Notes: generated by a model from the letters alone, not told the origin. 58,724 nt of DNA from an uncultured bacterium (GCA_947364395.1 CANASS010000006.1:1-58724); one strand, 5' to 3'; counted from the first letter of the stretch, positions 24,160 to 33,052 are shown. Numbers and translations: made by a program.

Positions 24160-26625
24160 TCAATCCAGCGGGTTCAGGTCGGCGAACAGCGCCACCCCCC
24201 GGTTCTGCTTATCGGCCTGGGCCTGGCGGAGCAGATGCGCCGTCAGCAGCCGCATGGCCTTAGTGTTCTCCGTATTCAAAATCAGCCGGTAGCGGTACCG
24301 CTCGTTGATCTTGGCCACCGCCGCCGGGGCGGGCCCCAGCAGGCGGTGCGCCGTCCCGGCGTAGGGCGGCTGAGACAGCGCGGCGCTCATGCCCTCCCGC
24401 AGCCGCAGCAGGGCGCGGAGCACCGCCGTCTCCTCCAGCCCTGAGGCCCCCAGCACAAACAGGTCCCCGCAGGGGGGCAGGCCCCGCACCTCCCGGCCCC
24501 GGATCTCCTGCTCATAGAAGCTGTCGTAATCCTGGGCGGCGGCAAAGCGGATCACGTCGTTGTCCGGGGTGAAGGTCTGAATGACCGCCTCCCCCTTCTT
24601 CTCCCCCCGGCCCGCCCGGCCCACCACCTGGGTGAGCAGGGAAAAGGCCCGCTCGGCGGCGTGGATGTCGCCGGTGTACAGCAGCTGGTCCGCCGACACC
24701 GCCCCCACCAGGGTGACGTCCTCGAAATCCAGCCCCTTGGCCACCATCTGGGTGCCCAGCAGGATGGGAATCCGCTCCCGGCGGAATTTTTCCAAAATGC
24801 TCTCGTGGCTGTGGACGGCGGACACGGTGTCCGCGTCCATCCGCAGCACCCCCACCCCGGGAAACAGGGCGTGGAGCTCCTCCTCCACCTTCTGCGTCCC
24901 CGTCCCGATGAAATTCAGCAGCCCGCCGCAGGCCGGGCAGCGGTCCGGCAGGGGCTGGGACCAGCCGCAGTAATGGCACATCAGCCGCCGGTTGGCGGAG
25001 TGGTAGGTCAGGTGGACGGAGCACCGGGGACAGGCGGGGGTCTCGCCGCACTCGCCGCAGGCGGCCATCCGGCTGGCCCCCCGGCGGTTGAGGAACAAAA
25101 TGGCCTGCTCCCCTCTCTCCACGGTCTCCCACAGCTTTTGGGCCAGGGGGGCGCTGACGGCCCCGCCGTTGCCGCCGCGCAGCTCCGCCTTCATGTCCGC
25201 CACCGTCACCCGGGGCAGCACCCGCTGGTTGTAGCGCTGTCTCAGGGTGAACAGCCGGTAGTCCCCCCGCCGGGCCCGGTACATGGACTCCACCGACGGC
25301 GTGGCCGACCCCAGCAGCAGCAGCGCCCCCGCCTTATAGCAGCGGTAGCGGGCCGCGTCCCGGGCATGATACCGGGGGTTCTGCTCGGATTTGTAGGAGG
25401 GCTCCTGCTCCTCGTCCAAAATGACGACGCCCAAATCGGGCAGGGGGGCGAACACGGCGGAGCGGGTGCCCACCACCACCCGGGCCTCCCCCCGCTTAGC
25501 CCGCTTCCACTCGTCGCACCGCTCCCCGGCGGAAAGGGAGCTGTGGAGTATGGCCACCTCATGGCCGAAATGGGAGGTAAATATCCGCATGAGCTGAGGG
25601 GTGAGGGCGATCTCCGGCACCATCACCAGGGCCGTCCTGCCCCGCTCCAGCAGGGTGTGGATCAGCTTCAAATACACCTGGGTCTTGCCGCTTCCCGTGA
25701 CCCCGTAGAGCAGGGCGGCCCCGCCCCCCTGCTCCGCCATGGCCAGCAGGCCCTGGTATGCCTCCTCCTGCTCCCCGTTCAGCGTGACGGGGGCGGGCTC
25801 CTCATAGGCCGGGACCTGGGGACGGCGGTACACCTCCCGTTTGGACAGGGTGAGCACCCCCTGCCTCTCCAGGGCCCGCAGGGTGGTCATGGACGCGCCG
25901 GTGAAGTAGCACAGCTCCTTGGCGGAGGTCTCCCCCACCGCGCAGATGGCCTCCCCGGCGGCGTATTGCAGGGGGGCCCGCCGCCGCTTGGGGGCCAGCA
26001 GGGCCAGGGCGTCGCTGGGGTCCATGGCCAGGGCGGCCACCAGCTCCAGCTTGTCGTTCACACCCCGCTGGGCGCTGGCTTCCCGGAAAATAATGTTTTT
26101 TTTCTCCAGGGCCCGCAGGGCAGGCCCTGGGTCGGACACCCCGAACGCCGTCCGAATCCTACCCTCCTCCGCCCAGCCCCCGCTGGCAAACAGCAGCTCC
26201 ACCAGCTTTTGGGCCCGCTTGGATTCCCCCGCCGCCTCATAGGCCCCCTCCCGGTCCACGCCGTGGGCCAGCTTCCAGCAGTCCTTCAGGGAAAACCACA
26301 GCCCCGCCGGGAGCATGGCCCGGAGGGCGTCGTACACGGTGCAGAAACAGTGCTCCCGCATCCACAGGGCCAGCTGGACCGCGGACTCGTCCAGGAGAGG
26401 CTCCTCGTCCAGCAGGGCCAGGATGGGCTTCAGCTTCGCCTCGTCCTCCCGCCGGCCCAGGGCCAGCACAATGCCGTCGCAGGTCTTATTGCCCCGGCCG
26501 AAGGGCGCCGCGCACCGCATACCGGGCCGGACCGCCCCCTCCAGCTCCGCCGGAATCAGGTAGTCGTAGGGCCGGTCGATGGCGTAGGCGGCTGCGGACA
26601 CGGCGATTTTGGCTATGCTGGCCAC
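24160..26625 (-). CDS. priA: PriA, primosomal replication restart helicase
   Basis: A 3'-5' superfamily 2 helicase that reloads the replisome at stalled forks, 821 residues. An N-terminal DNA-binding domain (AYAIDRPYDYLIP) precedes the helicase core, which has Walker A GVTGSGKTQVY near residue 308 and DEEQ box DEEQEPSYKSEQ. The Zn-binding insert carries CGECGETPACPRC and CHYCG...CPACGG. Helicase motifs V-VI include LLGTQMVAKGLDFEDVTLVG and QVVGRAGRGEKKG. Bacillus has coaBC between rpoZ and priA; here that gene is absent from this position. Confidence 0.94.
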   Translation of the reverse strand: MASIAKIAVSAAAYAIDRPYDYLIPAELEGAVRPGMRCAAPFGRGNKTCDGIVLALGRREDEAKLKPILALLDEEPLLDESAVQLALWMREHCFCTVYDALRAMLPAGLWFSLKDCWKLAHGVDREGAYEAAGESKRAQKLVELLFASGGWAEEGRIRTAFGVSDPGPALRALEKKNIIFREASAQRGVNDKLELVAALAMDPSDALALLAPKRRRAPLQYAAGEAICAVGETSAKELCYFTGASMTTLRALERQGVLTLSKREVYRRPQVPAYEEPAPVTLNGEQEEAYQGLLAMAEQGGGAALLYGVTGSGKTQVYLKLIHTLLERGRTALVMVPEIALTPQLMRIFTSHFGHEVAILHSSLSAGERCDEWKRAKRGEARVVVGTRSAVFAPLPDLGVVILDEEQEPSYKSEQNPRYHARDAARYRCYKAGALLLLGSATPSVESMYRARRGDYRLFTLRQRYNQRVLPRVTVADMKAELRGGNGGAVSAPLAQKLWETVERGEQAILFLNRRGASRMAACGECGETPACPRCSVHLTYHSANRRLMCHYCGWSQPLPDRCPACGGLLNFIGTGTQKVEEELHALFPGVGVLRMDADTVSAVHSHESILEKFRRERIPILLGTQMVAKGLDFEDVTLVGAVSADQLLYTGDIHAAERAFSLLTQVVGRAGRGEKKGEAVIQTFTPDNDVIRFAAAQDYDSFYEQEIRGREVRGLPPCGDLFVLGASGLEETAVLRALLRLREGMSAALSQPPYAGTAHRLLGPAPAAVAKINERYRYRLILNTENTKAMRLLTAHLLRQAQADKQNRGVALFADLNPLD

Positions 26626-26647
26626 TCACTCATCTCTCCTCAAGTCC

Positions 26648-26678
26648 AAAGGGCAAGCAGTACCCCCGCTTGCCCTTT
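26648..26678 (-). other. Intercistronic hairpin between rpoZ and priA
   Basis: Perfect 11-bp stem AAAGGGCAAGC / GCTTGCCCTTT in the 58-bp gap. No T-run follows leftward, so it is more likely a processing or partial-attenuation hairpin. Confidence 0.5.
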
Positions 26679-26683
26679 CCGGG

Positions 26684-26947
26684 TCATATCTCTTGGCCTG
26701 CGTCCTCCTGGACGGGCTCCTCTTCTGTCTCTTCCACGGCCTCCAGCGCCGCTTCCGCCTCCTCCACGGTGAGGGTGCCGTCGGCCACCTCCCGGATGGC
26801 CAGGGACACGGCCTTCTCCTCTAAGGGCTCGCCGGAGGCCTCCGACTCGCTGGACAGCTTCCGGGCCCGGCTGGCCACCAGATTCACCAGCATATAGCGG
26901 CTGGGCACCTGGCCCAGCAGATCTTTGATTGGGGGATAGAGCAGCAT
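26684..26947 (-). CDS. rpoZ: RNA polymerase omega subunit
   Basis: An 87-residue omega subunit that aids RNA polymerase assembly. The core omega signature is present: YMLVNLVASRARKL near residue 18 and KAVSLAIREVADG near 45. A Glu-rich tail follows, as in many clostridial omegas. It lies between gmk and priA, the usual Firmicutes order. Confidence 0.9.
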   Translation of the reverse strand: MLLYPPIKDLLGQVPSRYMLVNLVASRARKLSSESEASGEPLEEKAVSLAIREVADGTLTVEEAEAALEAVEETEEEPVQEDAGQEI

Positions 26948-26981
26948 AGATATCCTTCCTTTCCTTTTTTGGAACTTTTAT

Positions 26982-27614
26982 TCACGCGTCGTCCTGGCCG
27001 GTGATGCTCTGGAGCAGGCCGAGCCGCTTCTGGGCGCGGCACTGTTCCGCCTGGAGGATGGATTGAATCTCCTGGGCGGCGTTCATCACCGTGTCGTTCA
27101 CCACCAGATAGTCGTAGTGGACGCACTCCCGGCACTCCTGCCGGGCCTTCTCCAGCCTGCGCTGGATGGTCTCCTCCTCGTCGGTGTTGCGCCGGTGGAG
27201 GCGGCGGGACAGCTCCTCGATGGAGGGGGGGATGAGGAAGATGAGCACCGCCTCGGGACAGCGCTCCCGCACCTTGGCCGCCCCCTGGACCTCGATGTCC
27301 AGCAGCACGTCCACCCCCTGGTCCAGCTTCTCCCGGATGACCTTCAGGGACGTGCCGTAGTAGTTGCCCACGTACTCGGCGTGCTCCAGCAGCTCGCCGG
27401 CGGCGATCATCCGCTCAAACTCCTCCCGGGAGACAAAATTGTAGTTCACCCCGTCCTCCTCGCCGGTGCGGGGCAGGCGGGTGGTGAAGGACACCGAGAA
27501 GTGGATGTCCCGCCGGGAGCCCAGCAGCTCGGCGATGACGGTGCTCTTCCCCACCCCGGAGGGCCCGGACAGCACAATCAGCTCCCCCCGTGTTTTTTTC
27601 TGCGATACGCTCAT
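26982..27614 (-). CDS. gmk: Guanylate kinase
   Basis: Gmk phosphorylates GMP to GDP with ATP, 210 residues from the ATG at 27614 (MSVSQKKTRG). The open frame continues upstream to 27914 but that part is a shadow of remA/yicC. P-loop LSGPSGVGKSTV, the GMP-binding SVSFTTRLPRTGEEDGVNY and DVLLDIEVQGA are visible. It overlaps remA by 4 bp. The C-terminal about 25 residues are Gln/Arg-rich. Confidence 0.94.
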   Translation of the reverse strand: MSVSQKKTRGELIVLSGPSGVGKSTVIAELLGSRRDIHFSVSFTTRLPRTGEEDGVNYNFVSREEFERMIAAGELLEHAEYVGNYYGTSLKVIREKLDQGVDVLLDIEVQGAAKVRERCPEAVLIFLIPPSIEELSRRLHRRNTDEEETIQRRLEKARQECRECVHYDYLVVNDTVMNAAQEIQSILQAEQCRAQKRLGLLQSITGQDDA

Positions 27615-27871
27615 GGCGTCTCCTCCTCTGTCTCCGGGTCCTCCTGGAACCGGGCGGATATCTGCTCCGGCGGCAGGGACGACCAGATCACGTGGCCGCT
27701 GTCCGTCACCAGCACCGACTGGGTCTTGCGCCCGAAGCTGGCGTCGATGAGCACCCCCCGCTCCCGGGCCTCCTGGCCCAGGCGCTTCACTGGGGCCGAG
27801 TCCGGGCTGACGATGGCCACCACCCGCCGGGCGGACACCATATTGCCAAATCCGATGTTGACCAGCTTCAT
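27611..27871 (-). CDS. remA: RemA/DUF370 family DNA-binding regulator
   Basis: An 86-residue RemA-family protein. In Bacillus RemA activates matrix and osmoprotection genes by wrapping DNA in rings; here the target is unknown. The start MKLVNIGFGNMVSARRVVAI at 27871 is the family start and has GGAG 8 nt upstream; a GTG three codons earlier is possible. SAPVKRLGQEARERG and the basic DASFGRKTQSVLV are typical. The last 20 residues are acidic and unlike Bacillus RemA. It overlaps gmk and lies next to yicC as in Bacillus. Confidence 0.88.
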   Translation of the reverse strand: MKLVNIGFGNMVSARRVVAIVSPDSAPVKRLGQEARERGVLIDASFGRKTQSVLVTDSGHVIWSSLPPEQISARFQEDPETEEETP

Positions 27872-27876
27872 ATCCG

Positions 27877-28764
27877 TCACTCCAGATTCTGGACCTGCTC
27901 ACGGATCTTCTCAATCTCCGCCTTCATGTCCACCACCCGCCGGGTGATCTCCATGTCGCTGCACTTGGAGCCGATGGTGTTGGCCTCCCGGTTGAACTCC
28001 TGGATGAGAAAGTCCAGCTTGCGCCCCACGGCGCCCCCGGTCCCCAGCAGCTCCCGCAGCTGGCCCAGATGGCTGTGGAGGCGGACGGTCTCCTCGTCCA
28101 CCGCCACCTTGTCCGCGAAGATGGCCGCCTCGGTGAGCAGGCGGGCCTCGTCGATCTGGGTGTTCTGGAGCACCTCTCTCATCTTGGCCTCCAGCCGGGC
28201 CCGGTAGTCGTTCACCGTCTGGGGCGACCGCTCCTCAATCTGGCCCAGCAAATCCTCAATGGTCCCCGCCCGGCCCAGAATGTCCTCCACCAGCCGCCGG
28301 CCCTCGGTCTCCCGCATGGCGTTGAAGTCGTCCAGGGCCAGGTCCAGGGAGGCCAGCAGCCGCTCCTTCATCTCCTCCAGGTCCTCCGCCTTTTTCTCCA
28401 CCGTCAGCACATCGGGGAAGCGGGCCAGATCGGTGGGGTAATACTCCCGCCGGGCCTTCCCGCCGCTCAGGCCGTGGAGCTGATGCAGCGCGTCGATATA
28501 GCTTTTCGCCAGGGCCTCGTTGACGGTGACCACCATGTCGTCCCCGGCGGACCGGGTGATGGTGACGAACATATCCACCTTGCCCCGGCCCACGGCCTTC
28601 TGCACCCGGCCCTTCAAGGCCTCTTCCGCGAAGATGTAGGTCCGGGGCAGCTTCACCGTGCAGTCCAGGTAGCGGTTGTTCACCGACCGCAGCTCCACGG
28701 TGACCTGTACACCGTCCTCAAAGGACCGCTCCCCCCGGCCGTAGCCGGTCATACTTTTTACCAA
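27877..28764 (-). CDS. YicC/YloC family endoribonuclease
   Basis: A 295-residue member of the YicC (DUF1732) family, whose studied members are RNases that affect small RNAs. A TTG start at 28764 gives the family N-terminus (M)VKSMTGYGRGE, with GGGAG 5 nt upstream; an ATG at 28752 is the alternative. The N-terminal YicC domain has ELRSVNNRYLDCTVKLP. The C-terminal DUF1732 has ETVRLHSHLGQLRELL and the highly conserved GRKLDFLIQEFNREANTIGSK. Confidence 0.9.
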   Translation of the reverse strand: MVKSMTGYGRGERSFEDGVQVTVELRSVNNRYLDCTVKLPRTYIFAEEALKGRVQKAVGRGKVDMFVTITRSAGDDMVVTVNEALAKSYIDALHQLHGLSGGKARREYYPTDLARFPDVLTVEKKAEDLEEMKERLLASLDLALDDFNAMRETEGRRLVEDILGRAGTIEDLLGQIEERSPQTVNDYRARLEAKMREVLQNTQIDEARLLTEAAIFADKVAVDEETVRLHSHLGQLRELLGTGGAVGRKLDFLIQEFNREANTIGSKCSDMEITRRVVDMKAEIEKIREQVQNLE

Positions 28765-28780
28765 GTCAACTCCCAGCCTT

Positions 28781-29302
28781 TCAGCGGACCGCCCGCTGGA
28801 CACGGCTGATATACACCGCGATCAGCTGGCTGAATCCATAGTCATACAGCACAAACACCACATTGGCCGCCGGGTACAGCGCCCACAAGGAGTCCCCCAG
28901 CGCCGCCGGCAGGGAGGTCGCCAGGGCCTCCATCATAGTCAGGTACAGCCCGGTGAACGCCCCGTTGAAAAAGAGCAGCTTCACCGCGTATTCCAGAAAC
29001 CGCTTCCGGGGCTTCTCCGCCAGGGACTTCACCATGGGATACAGCCCGAACAGCGCCGCAAACAGCAGGGCGCAGAACTTGTCCGGCGCCAGCAGCAGGG
29101 ACAGGATAGACGCCCCCGCCCAGCACAGGAACCCCGCCTTCAGCCCCACCGAGATCACCGCCGCCGCGGGCAGCAGCCCGGCCAGCGCCACGACCCCCCA
29201 GCGGCCTGTGGGAGCGATGGAGGCCAAATACACAAGGATCACCGCCAGGGCCCCCAGGATGGCTGGATAGGCCACCTTTGCCGCCGTGTTTTTCCTTCTC
29301 AT
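28781..29302 (-). CDS. Unknown multi-pass membrane protein
   Basis: A 173-residue protein with about five predicted membrane helices (roughly 10-28, 35-55, 58-75, 105-125, 140-160), separated by short basic loops such as SLAEKPRKRFLEY. It was not recognised as a named family; the layout is vaguely like substrate-binding S components of ECF transporters or DUF2232 proteins, but no diagnostic motif is visible. It starts 1 bp after the DnaJ-domain gene and ends 16 bp before yicC, so it belongs to the long operon. Confidence 0.72.
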   Translation of the reverse strand: MRRKNTAAKVAYPAILGALAVILVYLASIAPTGRWGVVALAGLLPAAAVISVGLKAGFLCWAGASILSLLLAPDKFCALLFAALFGLYPMVKSLAEKPRKRFLEYAVKLLFFNGAFTGLYLTMMEALATSLPAALGDSLWALYPAANVVFVLYDYGFSQLIAVYISRVQRAVR

Positions 29303-29303
29303 C

Positions 29304-29921
29304 TCAGCGGCAGCCTCCGCACAGGCAGTTCATGCACATCATGGCGGTGCAGCAGTCCATGCCGTCGCACTGGGCCCCCGCCATGTCCGGCTGGTAGCCA
29401 TAGCCGCCCCGCTGCATCATATTGAAGGCCTGACGGTACTCCATGTTGCCCGGGTCCATCTGGACGGCGATCTGGTAGTTCTGTCTGGCCTCGTCCAGCC
29501 AGCCCCGGCGGTAGGCGATGGAGCCCATGAGGAAGTACCATTCCCCGTTCCGGCCCGCCCCCTGGAGGAGCTGCTCCGCCCCGTCCAAGTCGTTGCTGCT
29601 GATGGCTTGCCGGACCCGGTAAAACACCTGGCTGGCCGACCCCTGGCTCTGCTGCTGATAGCCGGAACCGGCGCCATAGCCATAGCCGCTTTGGCTCTGG
29701 GCCCCGCCGCCCCCGTAGGAGGAGCCGCCCCCGGACCGGGTGCGGGTGATGGCGTCGTAGGCCTCGTTGATCTCCTTCATCTTCTCCTCGGCCAGATCGG
29801 CCAGGGGGTTGTTCTGGAAATTGTCCGGATGGTATTTCCGGGCCAGCTCCCGGTAGGCCCGCTTGATCTCGCCGTCGTCTGCGTTAGGGCTCACGCCCAG
29901 CACCTCGTAGGGATCTCTCAT
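29304..29921 (-). CDS. J-domain co-chaperone-like protein
   Basis: A 205-residue protein with an N-terminal J domain (about 1-62: DPYEVLGVSPNADDGEIKRA, then RKYHPDNF with the HPD motif that stimulates DnaK). A Gly/Ser/Tyr/Gln-rich linker (75-105) and TPR-like helices (110-180: SNDLDGAEQLLQGAGRNGEW) follow. A short Cys-rich tail ends the protein (MCMNCLCGGC). It is not a classic DnaJ, lacking the four CxxCxGxG zinc repeats. Its start lies 38 bp inside the end of the preceding DUF5685 gene, an unusually long overlap that implies coupling. Confidence 0.85.
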   Translation of the reverse strand: MRDPYEVLGVSPNADDGEIKRAYRELARKYHPDNFQNNPLADLAEEKMKEINEAYDAITRTRSGGGSSYGGGGAQSQSGYGYGAGSGYQQQSQGSASQVFYRVRQAISSNDLDGAEQLLQGAGRNGEWYFLMGSIAYRRGWLDEARQNYQIAVQMDPGNMEYRQAFNMMQRGGYGYQPDMAGAQCDGMDCCTAMMCMNCLCGGCR

Positions 29922-30789
29922 GTGGTTTTCTCCTTATATCTCTCATATCGTGCCACCGCCCGTCCAGCACAGCGGACTGTACCGCAGGCAGGCCGGTGTA
30001 GAGTACGTTTTCCACCACGGGGGTCCATTCCCCCAGCTCCAGCAGCCCCGCCGCCGACCCCGCCAGCCGCAGAGAGTGGGTGGCAGTGGTGTCCAGGTAG
30101 TCCCGGTTTTCCCGAATCTGTCCCTGGAACCGGGCCGCCAGCGGGTTGTAGCGCCCCCGCTTTTTGTCCTCCTCCCAGTCGTCCCAGCCGTCCATCAGGT
30201 AGATCCACCGCCCCACATGGTAGAGCAGCTGGCCCATAGCCCGCCGCTCCCCCTCCCGGGGGACGGCCTGGGCGGAACAGGCCAGAATCTGGGCGAAGGC
30301 GTCCGCCGCCCGGTCCAGCTGGGGGGATTGAGCCTCCTCCAGCGCCCCCAGCCGGGCCAGCCCCTCCCGCACCTGGGCGTCAAAGGCAGGCTGGGCCCCC
30401 GCCGCCCGGCGATAGGCCCGCCGGAACAGCAGCCGCAGGAACCGGTAGGGCAGGCCGCTGAAAAGGCCGTGGTCGGCCACGTCGTCGGACAGCTTGTGCC
30501 AGGTGAGGATCACGCTCTGGTCGGCGGCGGCGTCCAGCCGCCCCCCCGCCAAACAGGTCCTGGGCCTTCGGAAGGGATGGACCGGGCACCGTTTGCAGAT
30601 ACGCTCCCCGCTCCCCTCCCCCGCCGTCAGCAGGATGGCCAGGAAGGTGAAGTCATATTGCAGGGTGAGCCGGGCCAGAAACCCGTGCCGCCTGCCCAGG
30701 GCGTGGCACAGCCCGCAGTAGGCGCTCTGGTAGCCGTCCCGCCCTTCCTGGCTCAGCCGCTCCAGGGCGGGGCGCACATAGCCGAACAT
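29884..30789 (-). CDS. DUF5685-family protein
   Basis: A 301-residue protein of unknown function. It begins MFGYVRPALERLSQEGRDGY and contains YCGLCHALGRRHG and a CKRCPVHPF...C cluster, suggesting metal binding by Cys pairs near residues 25 and 65-80. The rest is alpha-helical with a conserved acidic patch (YLMDGWDDWEEDKKRGRYNP), which resembles the Asp-rich helices of terpene-like or PhoU-like folds. It starts 1 bp after cdaR and overlaps the J-domain gene by 38 bp. A role with the J-protein is suggested by this pairing only. Confidence 0.78.
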   Translation of the reverse strand: MFGYVRPALERLSQEGRDGYQSAYCGLCHALGRRHGFLARLTLQYDFTFLAILLTAGEGSGERICKRCPVHPFRRPRTCLAGGRLDAAADQSVILTWHKLSDDVADHGLFSGLPYRFLRLLFRRAYRRAAGAQPAFDAQVREGLARLGALEEAQSPQLDRAADAFAQILACSAQAVPREGERRAMGQLLYHVGRWIYLMDGWDDWEEDKKRGRYNPLAARFQGQIRENRDYLDTTATHSLRLAGSAAGLLELGEWTPVVENVLYTGLPAVQSAVLDGRWHDMRDIRRKPHERSLRGAGREP

Positions 30790-30790
30790 C

Positions 30791-32083
30791 TCAGCCGTCC
30801 CGGCTCAGCGAGACCACAATAGAGTAGGAATTGGGATTCACCACCCCCATGTCGGTCACGGTGCCGGGCCCGTTCAGGTAAATGCTGGCCGCCACGGTGT
30901 ACTGCCCCGCCGTCTGGCTCACGTCCCGCAGGTCGGCCACCACGAGGATGCTCTCCTCGGTGAGCTCGTCCAGCAGGGCGCGGGTTCCCCGCACCTGGAC
31001 GGGCAGCATTTTGGTCACCACGGCGGGCGTCCAGCCCTCCGGGGCGTTGATGGTGCTGATGCGGCTGGTCACCTCGAAGGTCCGGGTCTCCACCCGCTTG
31101 TTCACCTTCATCGTCACCTTCACTTCGGTGATGCCGCTGACGTTCTCCAGCCGGTCGTCCAGGGGGATGGCAATGGTCCGCTCGCTGCCGCTCTCCACCG
31201 TCTCGTCGTCCAGCTCCGCCAGGTCGATGGTAGTCAGGATGATATCGCCCTGGCTCACCAGGGCATCCACCGCCTCCCGGCTGCCCGCCACCACGATGGA
31301 GTCCACGCTCTTGTTGATAGACACGTCCCGCTCCTTCAGGCCGCCGCCCTCAATCACCTTGATGGTCAGCGGGATCTCCGCCGTGGCCTTGATGGGAAAT
31401 ACAGTGTATATGGCGTCCACGTCGCAGGTCACGTCCAAGCCCTCCAGCGGGTCGCCGCTGGCCCCGATGAGCTGGAAGGGCAGGCTCTCGCTCACCGACT
31501 CCGTCAGCTCCTCCCTGGTGATGGTCACCTTGGCGTGGGACACCTGATTGACCAGATCCACCCGGCCGCTGACCGTGACCTCCACCGGGTCAAAGCGGAA
31601 GTCGTCCTTGTCCCCGGCCAGATAACCCTCTGCCGCCGAGCCCTTGAACTCGCCCTCGATGCGCACCTTCCGGCTCAGGGCCCGGGCCACCTCCACCATC
31701 ACCGCGCTGCCGCCGCTGCCGTAGTCGATCTCCACGTTGTCGAAGCTGACGCCGCTGGGCAGCTCCACAGTGTAGTTCACCGTGTGCCGGCCCTCCATGT
31801 TGATGTTGGACACGCTGGCGTTGAGCTTGGGCGGCGTCTCGTTCAGGGTGGCCAGGATCAGCGGGGTGGCCCGCACCCTGATGCTGGCGGTGACGTTCGG
31901 GTTGACAATCATCAGCTCCCGGTCCTCCAGCATCTCCACCCCGGAGAAGTTGATGGGCAGGTTGGTAAACTGCCGGGTATCCCGGTTCTCGTCTCCGGAT
32001 GTGACGAACAGCCACGCGGCCAGGGAAAGCAAAATGGAGAGGGCCACATAGAGTATTTTGCTGTCAAGAATCTTCTTTCCCAT
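30791..32083 (-). CDS. cdaR: CdaR, YbbR-domain regulator of diadenylate cyclase
   Basis: A 430-residue extracytoplasmic regulator of CdaA. It has one N-terminal membrane anchor (about 8-28, ILYVALSILLSLAAWLFVTS) followed by several repeated YbbR domains, visible as recurring PV.V.G...V..V motifs (FDPVEVTVSGRVDLVNQVSH; LPVQVRGTRALLDEL). It overlaps the end of cdaA by 20 bp. In Bacillus the third gene is glmM; here DUF5685 takes that position. Confidence 0.9.
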   Translation of the reverse strand: MGKKILDSKILYVALSILLSLAAWLFVTSGDENRDTRQFTNLPINFSGVEMLEDRELMIVNPNVTASIRVRATPLILATLNETPPKLNASVSNINMEGRHTVNYTVELPSGVSFDNVEIDYGSGGSAVMVEVARALSRKVRIEGEFKGSAAEGYLAGDKDDFRFDPVEVTVSGRVDLVNQVSHAKVTITREELTESVSESLPFQLIGASGDPLEGLDVTCDVDAIYTVFPIKATAEIPLTIKVIEGGGLKERDVSINKSVDSIVVAGSREAVDALVSQGDIILTTIDLAELDDETVESGSERTIAIPLDDRLENVSGITEVKVTMKVNKRVETRTFEVTSRISTINAPEGWTPAVVTKMLPVQVRGTRALLDELTEESILVVADLRDVSQTAGQYTVAASIYLNGPGTVTDMGVVNPNSYSIVVSLSRDG

Positions 32084-32954
32084 TGGAATTATCTCCCTTG
32101 ATGCCCTTGAATACGCTGGACAGCCGGGCGGCGGCGGTGGGCCTGCCCTCCTCCTCCGCCCCGGGCATGAGCTCCAGGCGCAGCATCCGCTCCAGGGTCT
32201 CCGGCGACAGGTGCCGCTTGAGCATCCCGTTCACCGCCACCGAGATGGACCCCGTCTCCTCGGATACGATGGCCACCACCGCGTCCGAATTCTCGCTGAT
32301 GCCGATGCCCGCCCGGTGGCGCATCCCCAGGTCCCGGCTCAGATTCACGTTGCCCGACAGGGGGAGCATGCAGCCCGCTCCCACAATGCGCCCGCCCCGG
32401 ACGATCACCGCCCCATCGTGGAGGGGGGCCTTGTTCCAGAACAGGTTTTTCAGCAGCTGGGCGGACGCCTCACAGTCCAAGGTGGTGCCGGTTTTCAGCA
32501 CGTCGTCCAGCAGGGTGCGCCGCTCGAACACCATCAGCGCCCCCACCTTGTCCTTGGACAGGGAACCGTAGGCGTCCACCGTCTCCCGGATGGCGTTCTC
32601 CAGATCGTTGCTGTAGCTCTCCGCCACGAACAGCTCCTTGATCTTGCCGCTGCCCATCTGCTCCAGGAACCGGCGGACCTCCGGCTGGAAGATGACCACC
32701 AAGGCGATGACCCCCAGCTCCACCGCGTTGTTCAGCACCGTGCGGATGACCCGGAGATTGTACACGTTCGCCAACGCCATAGCCGCCACGATGAACACGA
32801 TGGCCTTCACCACCTGACCGGAACGGCTCCGGCGGACAAAGCGGAACAGGTGATAGATCCCGAAGGCGATGATGGCCATGTCCAGAATATCCTTCAGTTC
32901 GATGAGCCTGAGGTATTTTGGCGCCTGCTGCAGCGTCTGTAAAATCGTTTCCAT
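32064..32954 (-). CDS. cdaA: CdaA, membrane diadenylate cyclase (c-di-AMP synthase)
   Basis: CdaA makes c-di-AMP from two ATP at the membrane. It has 296 residues from the ATG at 32954 (METILQTLQQAP); the longer open frame has no support. Three N-terminal helices lie within about 20-95. The DAC domain follows with FQPEVRRFLEQMG, the DGA motif (PLHDGAVIV, about residue 180) and the RHR motif (GMRHRAGIGISE, about 211), both catalytic. A 50-residue tail is not conserved. It is the first gene of the 17-gene leftward run and has its own promoter. Confidence 0.93.
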   Translation of the reverse strand: METILQTLQQAPKYLRLIELKDILDMAIIAFGIYHLFRFVRRSRSGQVVKAIVFIVAAMALANVYNLRVIRTVLNNAVELGVIALVVIFQPEVRRFLEQMGSGKIKELFVAESYSNDLENAIRETVDAYGSLSKDKVGALMVFERRTLLDDVLKTGTTLDCEASAQLLKNLFWNKAPLHDGAVIVRGGRIVGAGCMLPLSGNVNLSRDLGMRHRAGIGISENSDAVVAIVSEETGSISVAVNGMLKRHLSPETLERMLRLELMPGAEEEGRPTAAARLSSVFKGIKGDNSNGKEDS

Positions 32955-33023
32955 GCGCGCCCGCTCCCTTCCCACCGAAAAAAGCACGTGACGAATCCAC
33001 GCCGCTCCGCGGCATTTGGGGAT

Positions 33024-33052
33024 ATTATAGCTTATCCGGCGGTGGTTGGCAA
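33024..33052 (-). promoter_or_regulatory. Promoter of cdaA
   Basis: TTGCCA (33052-33047), 17-bp spacer, TATAAT (33029-33024) on the minus strand, about 70 bp upstream of the cdaA ATG. It may drive the whole cdaA-to-rsgA run. Confidence 0.75.

Noticed and set aside
24661..26772. A 703-codon plus-strand open frame opposite priA
   Set aside because: Low-complexity Gly/His/Gln/Pro sequence typical of antisense high-GC frames; priA on the other strand has all helicase motifs.
27615..27914. N-terminal extension of guanylate kinase
   Set aside because: The extension overlaps remA and yicC coding sequence; the family start is at 27614.
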